Shown: positions 1 through 8,724 of the stretch, piece by piece | How positions within the stretch are numbered: position 1 is the stretch's first letter | Layout: every line of letters starts with the position of its first letter | Assembly: GCA_024653485.1 (NCBI GenBank) | Contig: JANLFY010000011.1 | Span: 22,941-86,940, forward strand | Length of the DNA stretch: 64,000 nucleotides | Direction of reading: 5' to 3' | From: Bacillota bacterium | Lineage (GTDB): Bacteria > Bacillota > SHA-98 > UBA4971 | Notes under the pieces: generated by a model | The model's database searches: none | What the model was told of the DNA's origin: nothing | The model's input: the letters and a program-made list of their open reading frames with translations, nothing else | Position numbers and translations under genes: made by a program

Positions 1-945
1 GCCCATCAATCAGATGCGTTTGCCACATCGGCCAGCGCCGTCTGTTCAAGCCTGTCACTCAAGTCCGTCGCGGCAACTCAACCGGCGCGTTACAACTACG
101 CTAAAGGCCTGACTGATCGCCCACGCAACCATCCTAGTGGATTCCAGCAAGAGGCACATCAGTTCTGGACCAAGAAACACATTCCGCCGTGTGCGACACT
201 ACCGCAGCCCGCCCGACTCAATCTCATGCATACGTGAATGCGCACGCATCCCGGACCACGTGGTCACTCGACAGTATGACCATGAGAACGTCCCTGATGC
301 GCCGCCCCACATAGATCGCGGCATAAGGTCGTAGCATACAGTGCAGGGACCGGGCCGCCGCTTACCAGCTTTGTGATACGGCTCTCACGCTGAATGGCCG
401 GGAGCCGCCAGAGGACAAGCTGATTATAGTTGGATCCGGTTATTAAATGCACGCCATTTACATCGTTCGTGACCTTCAGCACCAGTTCAAAGGCTTGGTG
501 GCCAGGCGCCCCGTCTCGCCCAGCCGCACAGATTGCCTGGTCATTGGACCAGCATTGCTACGTCAAAACCTCGCCTTTCCCTCCCGCCATGATTACTGCG
601 ACGGTGCGCGGAAGGGAGCCATTCATAATCGAAAAGCTCGGATCATGAGGCTAGGTCCGGTGCTGCCCCGGTCACGCGAGGTATCGTCTCCTCATTCCTG
701 CCTCCTCAGCCCCCCAAGCCAGCGTGGCATCGCAGAAGCGGCTGAATGGATGCGCAATACGTGCGCGTCCTTCCCAGCGCGCACCTCAGGCCGTTGTGAG
801 CAGTCTCGATCTTAATCTCTCCCGTCGTGCCGAAACTTCTTCCCTCGAGCTGCCAAACAATGGACAGCCGAGTGGGTCAACCTGTCCCGGTGTTTTCGGT
901 GTCCTCCCCGGTACGGGGTGACAAAAGGCGCGCCACTAGGTCGGC
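1..945. other. Left-edge region without a convincing intact gene
   Basis: No open frame longer than about 120 codons is present and the short ones have no recognisable motif. Base composition is lower in GC and less codon-structured than the rest of the window. The only protein-like stretch is a broken minus-strand frame, listed separately at 264-648. Read as intergenic or decayed DNA. Confidence 0.5.
264..648 (-). pseudogene. Possible decayed reading frame with an in-frame stop
   Basis: Reading the minus strand from about 648, one frame gives a protein-like stretch (MNGSLPRTVAVIMAGGKGE), then an in-frame TAG near 574. It then continues open for roughly 100 codons (including AGRDGAPGHQAFELVLKVTN) to the stop near 264. 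The continuity on both sides of one stop suggests a gene inactivated by a point mutation. I do not recognise the family, and chance is possible. Confidence 0.2.
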
Positions 946-1996
946 TCAGCACACGCGCACGTAGTCGCACCCGCCGCACGCTTGCCCGCTACGGGCCACG
1001 AACGAAGCGCTCCGGATCCCGTGGATCCACCGGCGCATGTCCTCCTGGAACCGCGCAAGTTCGCGCCGGTCGTCCTCCACCGGTATAGCCGCGCCGTCCT
1101 CGGAGTCGAGGTCGTGGATGGCGAGGCGCACGGGGTTGAGGCCGAGCGTCCTCGCCGCCTCGGCGAAAAGGCGCAGCTGGTTCCGGTGTTGCGCGAGCGG
1201 CGGGCGGCTCTCGGAAGTCTTTATGTCGACTATTTCGACCCCTGATGGATCTTGTCCTGCTTCTCCCTCGTCCCCCCACAACAAAAGAACGATCCTGCCG
1301 CGCAGGCGCGCCTTCCAGGGGGATCTCGAAGCGGCGCTCGACCTCCGGCGTCCGCGCGATGTCCGCTGCGTGCCTCCTTACGTAGCTCACAAGGCGCCCC
1401 TTCAGGGCGTGAAGCATGGCCTTGTACTGAGCGCGTCCCCCGAACGGGAGGTAGAAGCATTCCTCCAGGAGTGCGGCCGCCTCGCTTGCCGAAGGCACGG
1501 CGCCCAGCCTTGCACTCCGCGCCATCTCGCACAGCACGTGGTGGGCGACCTTGCCGAAGCCCAGCGCGGGGGTGATGGGGGGCGCAAAGCCGCACACGTA
1601 GCGCAGGTAGTACTTGCGCGGGTACTCGCTATGGACGAGGAGCTGTCCGCCTTGACACCTCCGCATAAACTCAATAACGGTGACCCCTGCAAAGGAGCCA
1701 TCAATGAGGTTATGCCTGATTAAGAAGCCTTCTTCGGGTTCCTCACAGTACGATTCTCTGGACGCCCCGAAAGACACGTACAGAACCTCAAACCTCCTGT
1801 CGTAGTCATACGATATCTCATTTCCGACGCGGTTTCTCATATCGAAGACCCCAGACGCGTCGCTCTCAGATAGTCCGCGAATCAGCCAGCCCGATACAAC
1901 CAACCCTGATGACGGGTCCGGGAACTCTACAATCACCTTCGTCGCCAATTCCGAGAACCCCCTGGCACTGAATTGAGTGTATTCCGAGCATATCAC
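946..1996 (-). pseudogene. PD-(D/E)XK nuclease (RecB/Cas4-like, Fe-S type), frameshifted
   Basis: Two overlapping frames together encode one RecB/Cas4/AddB-like nuclease domain. The first (from a GTG at 1996) carries YPRKYYLRYVCGF, with the first cluster cysteine, and runs to RRFEIPLEGA near 1303. The second frame resumes with LRGRIVLLLWG and gives the core VEIVDIKTSE, the Q-x-x-L-F motif and the C-x2-C-x5-C tail (CGGCDYVRVC) ending at 946. The switch lies in a short GC-dinucleotide run, so slippage, a real inactivating mutation or a sequencing error are all possible. The position normally Asp in GRID reads Val. The C-terminal sequence resembles the nuclease tail of some UvrD-type helicases, but no helicase part is present. 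It lies downstream of hepT on the same strand. Confidence 0.65.
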
Positions 1997-2149
1997 TCCC
2001 CGGTCGGGAATGGCTTTATGGTAGTGCAGAGTCTACGGGGGTCTCCTTGCTCCGCGCCCTGCATAGGCAGTCCAGGTAACCACCTTCCTACTTCTCCCGC
2101 AGGACGCCTGGACTGGGCAGGCCCTGCATGCGGCCCGCTTTCCGGCGTC

Positions 2150-2593
2150 TCAACCGGGGCCTGCGTCTCCGGCAGCCATCCATTCTTCGATCCTGTCCAA
2201 GAAGGCCTGTGCATCGGAACGGCCTTGGGCTAGGAAAGCCTTGATGTGTTCCCACTTGATGTCGAGGTACTGATGCGCGAGGACATTCCGAAGCCTGGTC
2301 GTATCTGCCAGACGCGTTGAAAGGCCCGGGTCTATCAGGCCCAACGATGCGAGTTTCGTAAAGATGTCCCTATAGCTTTCCGGCATCTCGATGTCAGCCT
2401 GGGAGAGGATGATCTTGCCTATATCGGACAGGGAGTTTACAACGTTCTCGATCATGCGTTCAACGTTCCGCCGGACAAGGCGATCAGAAGTGTAGCGAGA
2501 GAAGTCCAGATCGCCAAAGTCTCCGAGGTCCGCGAGTTCTGTTCTCGCAAACTCGAGCCTCCTGATTATGCTATCCCTGGAAGCCCGCTCCAC
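2150..2593 (-). CDS. HepT-type HEPN RNase toxin
   Basis: A 147-residue all-helical protein of the HepT (DUF86) family. The HEPN catalytic motif R-x4-H-x-Y is present as RNVLAHQY, with R102, H107 and Y109. HepT toxins are tRNA- or mRNA-cleaving ribonucleases neutralised by a MntA nucleotidyltransferase that AMPylates the toxin Tyr. The start is GTG at 2593 behind GGAGGGTT. It follows the mntA stop codon by two bases, so the two are one transcription unit and probably translationally coupled. The length is normal for the family and nothing in the motif looks broken. Family assignment is from sequence; activity is inferred from the family. Confidence 0.85.
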   Translation of the reverse strand: MERASRDSIIRRLEFARTELADLGDFGDLDFSRYTSDRLVRRNVERMIENVVNSLSDIGKIILSQADIEMPESYRDIFTKLASLGLIDPGLSTRLADTTRLRNVLAHQYLDIKWEHIKAFLAQGRSDAQAFLDRIEEWMAAGDAGPG

Positions 2594-2595
2594 GT

Positions 2596-3177
2596 CTAAC
2601 CCTCCGCATGATTGTGCTTAGTGGTGTGATGGTGTGCCCGCCGGAGTCCCCACAAATCATAGAGCAGCTCGCTGAAGTCTTCAGCCTCCCGCGAGACATC
2701 CAGCATGTACTGCAGGTAGAACGCCCGGTCGCGGATGACCAGCGGAATCCCTCTTAAAGCTGCCCACGCCACCGATGCGTTCGCTTCGTTCAGGACGATG
2801 AGATCAACGTCCTTGTGAAGGAGTGCCTCGAGTTCTCCTGCGACACCGTTGATTCTGGCTAAATCGTGTGCGCCGGCGAAGTATACTGCTACGTCCACGT
2901 CTGAGCGTCTGGTCGCCCTACCCCTGGCGTGCGACCCGAAAAGAAACGCCACGACGACGTCATCTCTCGAGGCGAAGTACCGCTTGAGTGTGCCGAGAAT
3001 GCGCCTGGATTCGTCGCCCTCGTGCATCTCGTCACTTGTGCAAGCTTCTGTGCAAGCTTCGTACGCTCTTGCCGCGATGGTCTCACCGGACATCTCGCTC
3101 GTGTTCACCAGCCTGCTCACCACCTGCGGGTGCCGAACCATTCGCGCCCCGGGACCCGAACACTCCCGGGCCTCCAC
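2596..3177 (-). CDS. MntA-type nucleotidyltransferase antitoxin
   Basis: A minimal polymerase-beta-like nucleotidyltransferase with GSHARGR at residues 81-87 and the metal-binding pair D93/D95 (SDVDVAV), followed by a third acidic strand (VDLIVL). In MntA/HepT pairs this enzyme adds AMP to the HEPN toxin and silences it. The reading frame opens at 3177, but about 50 N-terminal residues precede the domain. ATG at 3093 or 3027 gives a more typical length, so the start is uncertain. hepT follows immediately. A palindromic repeat pair lies upstream at 3561-3608. Confidence 0.82.
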   Translation of the reverse strand: MEARECSGPGARMVRHPQVVSRLVNTSEMSGETIAARAYEACTEACTSDEMHEGDESRRILGTLKRYFASRDDVVVAFLFGSHARGRATRRSDVDVAVYFAGAHDLARINGVAGELEALLHKDVDLIVLNEANASVAWAALRGIPLVIRDRAFYLQYMLDVSREAEDFSELLYDLWGLRRAHHHTTKHNHAEG

Positions 3178-3560
3178 GCTGACTCTGTCTGCGCCTGGTC
3201 ACGTCCCAGCGTTTCTGCTTGCACGCGGTCGAGCTCTGGAGAATTCTGCGTAGCAGCGGCCGGACGCTGGGTGCCGCACCGCCGCTGGCATAGGGCGTGT
3301 CACCGTGCCGCCGGGGTGGGTGACCATCGCCGCGGGCTGGGCCGGCCGACCCCGGAGAAGCGGCTCGGGGATTCCTGCCTAGCCCTCGGCTTGATTGTAC
3401 TGGAAAGTCCCCCGGCAAGCAAGGAGATTCCTTGTGTTGGCGTGGAGGCTCCTCTTGCTGCTTCCCGCGGAACGCGGTGTCATTCGGTTAGAGTTCTTGA
3501 GAGCAACGGCGCGACAGGCGGGAGCGACGTAACGCAGCGCAACGCAAGAGCAACGTAACA

Positions 3561-3608
3561 AAAGAGCGCGCCCGTTCGCAGCCGCTTCGTGAAACGAGCG
3601 CGCCCGTT
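3561..3608. repeat. Paired 16-bp palindrome element, copy A
   Basis: Two near-identical 16-mers, AAAGAGCGCGCCCGTT (3561-3576) and AACGAGCGCGCCCGTT (3593-3608), lie with a 32-bp start-to-start spacing. Each is palindromic apart from one or two positions. The same arrangement, with the same 32-bp spacing and similar spacer, recurs at 17409-17456. The copies look like a duplicated regulatory or mobile element; function unknown. Confidence 0.7.
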
Positions 3609-3655
3609 TCCGATCATAGCGACCTCTGGGACGCGGCTATGGAGTGAATGGCATT

Positions 3656-3727
3656 GCTTATTAAAGTGAATGGCGATATACTTTAATTACATTGTCGGGA
3701 AAATCGGCGGATTAAGGTCCTCCTTAA
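3656..3727 (+). repeat. ~75-bp module, left copy (related to the 5' part of the NYN gene)
   Basis: GCTTATTAAAG at 3656, CTTTAATT at 3681, and GGCGGATTAAGGTCCTCC from 3706. The same three blocks occur with identical spacing at 5161, 5186 and 5211 at the start of the NYN gene. In the NYN reading frame both copies share the stretch R-(V/I)-K-V-L and also share an in-frame TAA within CTTTAATT. The two copies flank the fic gene as direct repeats. Confidence 0.65.
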
Positions 3728-3786
3728 TAGCACCGGACGGCACGCAGTCCAGTACTGGCGATGCGTCAAGGTGGGGGTGGTTACGC

Positions 3787-4971
3787 GTGAACTCCACAAG
3801 AGCAGGCACATTTGCCAGGCAGCCGGGCGGGTACGCGGCGTTCATTCCGAAGCCCCTGCCCCCCCATCCTCCGATCCAAATGGATAGCCAGCTTCTCGAG
3901 CTCCTGTCCAAGGCGGATAGGACTCTCGGCCGCCTGGACGGTGCCACGGAGATCCTCCCGAACCCCAATCTATTTGTTGCAATGTATGTCCGCCAAGAAG
4001 CAGTGTTATCTTCACAGATCGAGGGCACGCAGGCCTCCCTCTTAGATCTGTTGGAACTTGAGCTGGACAACACCAGGCGACAGATGCCTCCGGATGTTGA
4101 GGAAGTAGTCAATTACGTCAAAGCAATGAACTATGGCTTGCAGCGGCTTGAAACGCTACCACTCTCCCTAAGGCTCATCCGCGAAATCCATGAAGTGCTC
4201 CTGAAGGACTCAAGGGGAGGCGAGCGGAGCCCGGGGGAGTTCCGCAGAACGCAAAACTGGATAGGTCCGCCGGGCGCGACGCTCACAAACGCGGTGTTCG
4301 TTCCGCCGCCGGTCCCGGAGATGGTGGAGGCGCTTAACGACCTCGAGAGGTTTCTTCGTTCAGAGGAACCCATGCCCGCGCTGGTCAAGTGCGCCCTGGC
4401 GCACGTCCAGTTCGAGACAATCCACCCGTTCCTTGACGGAAACGGCCGCCTCGGTAGGCTTCTCGTGACCTTCATGCTGTGCGAAAAGGGCATTCTCAGG
4501 AGGCCACTCCTGTACCTGTCACTCTTTTTCAAGCAGAACCGTCAGGAGTACTATGACAGGTTGATGGCGGTCCGAACTCAGGGAGACTTCGAAGGCTGGA
4601 TCAAGTTTTTCCTAAAGGGTGTAGCAGAAATCTCCGCGCAGGCGACGGATACTGCTCGGGCGATACTTGCCCTGAGAGAGCAACACAGGGGAATCCTCAG
4701 TCACAATGGGTTGGCGAATCCGAGCTCGTTGACGCTTCTGGAGCGCCTTTACGAGCACCCTATGCTCACAGTGAGCAAGGCCGCGGAACTCCTGGATGTA
4801 ACGTTCCCCACTGCCAACAATATCGTGGGGCAGTTTCAGAGGCTTGGGCTCTTGGAAGAGGTGACAGGCAGGCAACGGCGGCGCCTATTCGCCTACCGGC
4901 CCTATCTTCGGATTTTCCACCACGCTGGCATCGACTTCGAAACGGCCGCTTCGCTTGCAGAGTTTAGTTAA
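3787..4971 (+). CDS. Fic-domain protein (AMPylator family, class II)
   Basis: Fic proteins transfer AMP (or another nucleotide moiety) to target-protein hydroxyls. The catalytic motif HPFLDGNGRLGR is intact at residues 213-224. An N-terminal inhibitory helix motif S-x3-E-G (S75 to G80, SSQIEG) makes it a self-inhibited class II enzyme. A DNA-binding-like winged helix occupies the C-terminal ~80 residues (LTVSKAAELLDVTFPTANN). The length of 394 residues fits the Fic/HTH family common in bacteria. GTG at 3787, behind a G-rich site, is preferred because upstream codons run through a repeated element. The same frame is open from ATG 3670. It is flanked by direct repeats and sits beside a toxin-antitoxin pair. 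Confidence 0.85.
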   Translation: MNSTRAGTFARQPGGYAAFIPKPLPPHPPIQMDSQLLELLSKADRTLGRLDGATEILPNPNLFVAMYVRQEAVLSSQIEGTQASLLDLLELELDNTRRQMPPDVEEVVNYVKAMNYGLQRLETLPLSLRLIREIHEVLLKDSRGGERSPGEFRRTQNWIGPPGATLTNAVFVPPPVPEMVEALNDLERFLRSEEPMPALVKCALAHVQFETIHPFLDGNGRLGRLLVTFMLCEKGILRRPLLYLSLFFKQNRQEYYDRLMAVRTQGDFEGWIKFFLKGVAEISAQATDTARAILALREQHRGILSHNGLANPSSLTLLERLYEHPMLTVSKAAELLDVTFPTANNIVGQFQRLGLLEEVTGRQRRRLFAYRPYLRIFHHAGIDFETAASLAEFS

Positions 4972-5160
4972 TCGGTACCTTTACGGAAAGCCCTTGCGGA
5001 GTTGCGGGTATGGCGCACCGGGTGCACCTCTGCGGAAATGGGGACATCGACCCAACGCTTCCCAGTTGCGTCGGCCAGACGTTGCGTCGCCATGACAAGG
5101 AGAAGGGCGACATGGTCCCAAGGGGTCATCCGGCGGGCAAGAGAGCACGCGACTTGTGTC

Positions 5161-5240
5161 GCTTATTAAAGACAGTGCCGTTGCACTTTAATTGCGTTCG
5201 TGCCGAGAGCGGCGGGTTAAAGTCCTCTTTACTTACTACT
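5161..5240 (+). repeat. ~75-bp module, right copy at the NYN gene start
   Basis: This is the partner of the repeat at 3656-3727, with three conserved blocks at identical spacing. It overlaps the first ~16 codons of the NYN reading frame. Because the homology covers coding sequence, partial gene duplication explains it at least as well as a shared operator. Confidence 0.65.
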
Positions 5241-5659
5241 ATGACTGCCTCCCCTACCAGTCACTCGTCCCGAGCGACGAGGAGCGGGAAATGGTATCGC
5301 GAAAACAGCGGTTCCTCTCGGCACTGAAACGGCTGGACAGGTTTACAGTGCGAGAGGGACGTCTCGAGTATCGAGGGACCGCTGACGACGGATCCCCCAT
5401 ATTTCAACAGAAGCGAGTGGACCTTCAGATCGGACTGGATATCGCGACAGTGGTCACGAGAGGTCGGGCCGACATCGTCGCGATGGTTTCCGGCGATAGC
5501 GATCTCTTGCCGGCGGTGCAAATGGCGAAGGACAGTGGCGTAATCGTGCGGCTGATACATGGGCCAAAGGTTACCTACCACGGCGACCTTTGGGAAGCGG
5601 CTGACGAGCGAAAACAAATCTCCTCGGAGACCATAGCTCTCTGCAGCAGGGGCTCCTAA
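5192..5659 (+). pseudogene. NYN (LabA-like) nuclease, 5'-truncated
   Basis: The protein matches the NYN/PIN-like family: YYYDCLPYQS near the N-terminus, a K-R-V-D-L strand, then VSGDSDLLPAV, AKDSGV and LWEAADER. NYN proteins are metal-dependent RNases. The usual first strand with I-D-G-x-N, which carries the first catalytic Asp, is absent. An in-frame TAA at 5189-5191 closes the frame just upstream, and the only start is TTG 5192 with no ribosome-binding site. I read it as a truncated copy, though a later GTG start giving a short protein cannot be excluded. It lies downstream of fic. Confidence 0.6.
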
Positions 5660-6044
5660 CAGCACAAACGGAGAAGACCGCCTAGCGGCGGCCTCTCCCG
5701 CATTCTCGCCTGGCATCCCTGCTGCGTCCATACCAAGGAGCAGTGGAACACCAGGAGGCATATTCGCATTATGATAATAGCCAGAGCGCTGCCATCTTGT
5801 CAAGCGGGTTTGAGTCTTCGTGCGGAGAGCCAAGGCTCTTTGATAGCATGAGCGTTGTGTTTGCTTGCGTGCGTCGGCAATGCTTGGCGCGACCCGGCTC
5901 CGCTCAACTGCATCGCCGATTGGGGGTTTGTGCGGATGATCGTGCGCCGACGGGTCGGCCATTGTCGACCCTTACGAAGCGCCTCGTCGTGCACTACCGT
6001 CGCACACTACTAACGCGAGCTATTGGCACAATGGAGCGCCGCGA
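5660..6044. other. Convergent intergenic region
   Basis: The stretch lies between the NYN remnant and the ROK gene, which point toward each other. A short hairpin (CCGCC-TAGC-GGCGG, 5678-5691) inside a longer GAGA/TCTC frame at 5670-5699 could be a weak bidirectional terminator. Neither side has a convincing T-run. No gene is seen. Confidence 0.4.
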
Positions 6045-7364
6045 TCACACGAGGCTGGCGAGGTTTATCGATTTCCGCCCTTCTTCCTGCCTGTAGATGG
6101 GAAGCCCGAAGAACTCCTGCAGCACGAGTATGGCCGCCCCTACGAGCCACCCGTCGGGCAGCTTCGCCGGAAGGATCTCCGTCTTCTCGGACAGGACGGC
6201 AAACGCCCGTTCTTTCACCGTCCGCCTTATCGGCTCGAGGAGGAGATCCCCCGCCTGGGCCGCAGCCTCGCCGCCTACGATGATGGCCTCGGGATTCAGG
6301 ATATTAACGAGGTTGGCAAGGCCTGTGCCGATGTGCGTGCCTGCCTGCCGAACCAGCACCTGTGCCATCTCGTCGCCTGCCTTCGCCGCCTCGACGATGA
6401 TCTCGCGGGTGATCTTGGACTCATCGCCCCCGGCCAGTTGCAAAACCATGGATCCAGGCGCGGACCCGCCGCTCTCCGCAAGTCTCTCGACCGCCTGCCG
6501 GACCAAGGCCTTGTCCGATACCATCGCTTCGAGGCAGCCCCGGTTTCCGCATATGCACTGCGGTCCCTCTTCGTCGATGGTCATGTGGCCGATCTCGCCC
6601 GCTCCGCTCGCGCCGCCCCGGTACAGCCTCCCGCCGACTATGAGGCCCGCGCCGACACCGGCCCCCACGGTTACGCAGACGAGATCAGCGTAGTCTCGCC
6701 CCGCGCCGTACCACTTCTCGGCCAAAGCCGCTGCATTTGCGTCGTTATCAATGAACACCTGGACGCCCAGGCTGTCCTCGAGTATCTGTTTCATCGGCAC
6801 GTTTATCCAGTTGAAGAAGGACGGCCACACCGACACACCCGTCTCCGGGTCCACGATGCCCGGAAGCACTATGCCTATGCCGAGGACGTCGTCGATGTCC
6901 ACCGCTGCCTGAGCGAGGAGTGCGTGTGTCATCTGAATCAGGGCCTCTACGATCTCATCCGCGGTCTCATGGTCTGCCAGCATCCTCTCTTGCTGGCACA
7001 GAACATGCGCGTTCATGTCCGTGACCGCGCCGACGATCCTGCCTGGTGCGAGCTTGATGGCGATGACCGGCCGGGCCTTCTCATTGAATTTGAGCAGGAT
7101 AGGTCGTCGCCCGACCTTGGACTCGCCGCTCCCGAGTTCCACGAGAAAGCCCTCTTCGAGGAGCATGGAGGCGATTCCGGTGATCGTGGAGCGTCCGAGG
7201 TTGGTCACTCTGGCGAGGTCCGCCCGGCAGATCGGGCCATGTTGGCGCACGGCATCGATCACTATCGAGATATTGAGGTCCTTCATCAGCTTGCGGCTGC
7301 CCTTGCGAATCTTCAACTTCAACGCACCGCCTCTTTCATCTCTTCTGTCATGTTGCCGGTTCAC
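6045..7364 (-). CDS. ROK-family transcriptional regulator
   Basis: The N-terminus has a winged helix (CRADLARVTNLGRSTITGI) and the rest a ROK sugar-kinase-like fold. The zinc motif G-H-x9-C-x-C-G-x2-G-C-L-E is present (CICGNRGCLE), as in NagC/Mlc/XylR repressors, which release DNA on binding a sugar or sugar phosphate. The GTG at 7364 overlaps the stop of the upstream glucoamylase-type gene as GTGA, implying coupling. A TTG about 42 bases further on follows AGAGGCGG and is an alternative. As the last gene of the alpha-glucan operon it probably regulates that operon. Confidence 0.85.
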   Translation of the reverse strand: MNRQHDRRDERGGALKLKIRKGSRKLMKDLNISIVIDAVRQHGPICRADLARVTNLGRSTITGIASMLLEEGFLVELGSGESKVGRRPILLKFNEKARPVIAIKLAPGRIVGAVTDMNAHVLCQQERMLADHETADEIVEALIQMTHALLAQAAVDIDDVLGIGIVLPGIVDPETGVSVWPSFFNWINVPMKQILEDSLGVQVFIDNDANAAALAEKWYGAGRDYADLVCVTVGAGVGAGLIVGGRLYRGGASGAGEIGHMTIDEEGPQCICGNRGCLEAMVSDKALVRQAVERLAESGGSAPGSMVLQLAGGDESKITREIIVEAAKAGDEMAQVLVRQAGTHIGTGLANLVNILNPEAIIVGGEAAAQAGDLLLEPIRRTVKERAFAVLSEKTEILPAKLPDGWLVGAAILVLQEFFGLPIYRQEEGRKSINLASLV

Positions 7365-8662
7365 GGGTCTCCGGCGCTAGCCCTCAAAGCGCTTTCGAGC
7401 ACTATGTACATGGCATGCGACCACAGGAGGGGCTTTGCGACCTCACCCCACTTCTCTACCCAGCGGGGATAGAACGATTGGTCGTTTACGTGCGCGCACA
7501 CCTGCTCCGGCAGGTGCCCGGCCGCATCCGCAGCCTGCTCGACCCACTTCTCGAGCCGCCGAGCCCCTGCGACATCGCCGCTCTCGGCATAATACCACCC
7601 GAGCCAGCACGTCAGGAGAATCCATTCCCCGCCGCCGTAGAAGGTGTCCTTCGCGTACCGGTGGAGCCCCCCGTCGTGCAGAAGCTCCCTTTCGATTCGC
7701 TTCACCGTGGCGCGCATCGTCTCGTCTCGCGCGTCCACCACTCGGAAAGGCACGGCAAGCCAGAGAAGGCTGCTGTCCACATCCCGGCTTCCGACATGCT
7801 TGACAAAAGTGCCATCAGCGACGCAATTGGTCAGGATGTACGCCCGTATCCTTTTCGCTAGCGCCCTTGCGAGCGCCTCCGGCAGCTCACTTGCCGGCGC
7901 GATCCCGGGCGCGCTCTCTGGCGCGCTCGCCTGCCCTGGCGGGAACTCCCGGCACGGCGCGATCCCCGGCGCGCTCGCCGCCACCCTCGCCGGCGCCCCT
8001 GCCGGCCCCCCTGCCGGCCCCCCTGCTTGCACCCCCGCCAGCGCCCCCGCGAGTGCCCCTGGCGGCGCCGCAACCGTCGAGCCCGAGCAGTCGTCTCTCA
8101 GGTGCTCGGCGATGGAGCTGAGCCCGCCGTAAAGGCAGGCAAGGGTGGACGTGTGGACCTTGTCGCCGTTTTCCTCCCAAACGTCGTAGTTCGGATAATA
8201 CCAGAGGTTCTCGATGTACCGAACAGTCTCGCGGATGCTCTCGCTGAGTTCCGCGAGGATTTCAGCCCGGCCCGTCATCTCGACGTGCGCGGCGAGCGCC
8301 CAGAGCCACGTTCCGTAGCCGTCGAGTTGGAAATTCTCCCAATCGCTCTCGTTTTCCTCGTTACCATCGAGCGTGTACCGGGTGAACAGGAAATCCTTCT
8401 GCTCGAGCCTCTGGCCGTCCTGTATCTTGCGGATCACCGTCTCGATCTTGTGGCTGTGCAGCCTTATCACCCTGTCCACCCATCGAAAGAACCGCTCCGC
8501 GGACTCGTGCTCACCCGCGAGGTCCATTGCGTACGCCGTAAAGCTCCCGTCCCTCAGCCAGCAATAGTGGTACGTTGGGAACGAAGGCGACGCGACGTAC
8601 GCCCCTCCCGGAGATTGGTTCTCGAGAATCAGCTCTATGCTTGTCCTGAAAAGATCGCCCAT
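7361..8662 (-). CDS. GH15-type glucoamylase-like glycoside hydrolase
   Basis: A 433-residue (alpha/alpha)6-barrel protein with GGAYVASPSFPTYHYCWLRD near the N-terminus and FGGGEW-like YGGGEWILLTCW near the end, both typical of GH15 (glucoamylase, glucodextranase, trehalase). It releases glucose from the non-reducing end of alpha-glucans. ATG 8662 follows GAGGAG; the frame open further upstream is not protein-like. Residues ~191-267 are a Gly/Ala/Pro-rich repetitive insert not expected in the family. No signal peptide is visible, so it is probably cytoplasmic and acts on imported oligosaccharides. The flanking genes are a GH31 enzyme and a ROK regulator. Confidence 0.8.
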   Translation of the reverse strand: MGDLFRTSIELILENQSPGGAYVASPSFPTYHYCWLRDGSFTAYAMDLAGEHESAERFFRWVDRVIRLHSHKIETVIRKIQDGQRLEQKDFLFTRYTLDGNEENESDWENFQLDGYGTWLWALAAHVEMTGRAEILAELSESIRETVRYIENLWYYPNYDVWEENGDKVHTSTLACLYGGLSSIAEHLRDDCSGSTVAAPPGALAGALAGVQAGGPAGGPAGAPARVAASAPGIAPCREFPPGQASAPESAPGIAPASELPEALARALAKRIRAYILTNCVADGTFVKHVGSRDVDSSLLWLAVPFRVVDARDETMRATVKRIERELLHDGGLHRYAKDTFYGGGEWILLTCWLGWYYAESGDVAGARRLEKWVEQAADAAGHLPEQVCAHVNDQSFYPRWVEKWGEVAKPLLWSHAMYIVLESALRASAGDP

Positions 8663-8724
8663 GTAGACTCTCCTCTGTAAGCGTTTCGTTCCAGGTATCA
8701 GCGCTGCGTTCTGGCGCTGCGCAT

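Larger units (their letters stand above)
3178..3786. other. Intergenic region between mntA and fic
   Basis: About 600 bases separate the divergent mntA and fic genes. The region contains the palindrome pair at 3561-3608 and the left copy of a ~75-bp repeated module at 3656-3727. No other convincing coding sequence is seen. The open frame upstream of the proposed fic start runs through the repeat and does not resemble Fic N-termini. Confidence 0.5.

Noticed and set aside
3561..3608. Palindrome pair as inverted repeats of an insertion sequence
   Set aside because: No transposase fragment is present at either locus and the repeats are too close together; no target-site duplication was seen.
3670..3786. 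N-terminal extension of Fic from ATG 3670
   Set aside because: The extra 39 codons run through the repeated module and do not resemble Fic N-termini; GTG 3787 has a better ribosome-binding context.
5670..5699. Hairpin as a strong rho-independent terminator
   Set aside because: The stem is only five perfect pairs and no T-run follows on either strand, so it is mentioned only as a weak candidate.
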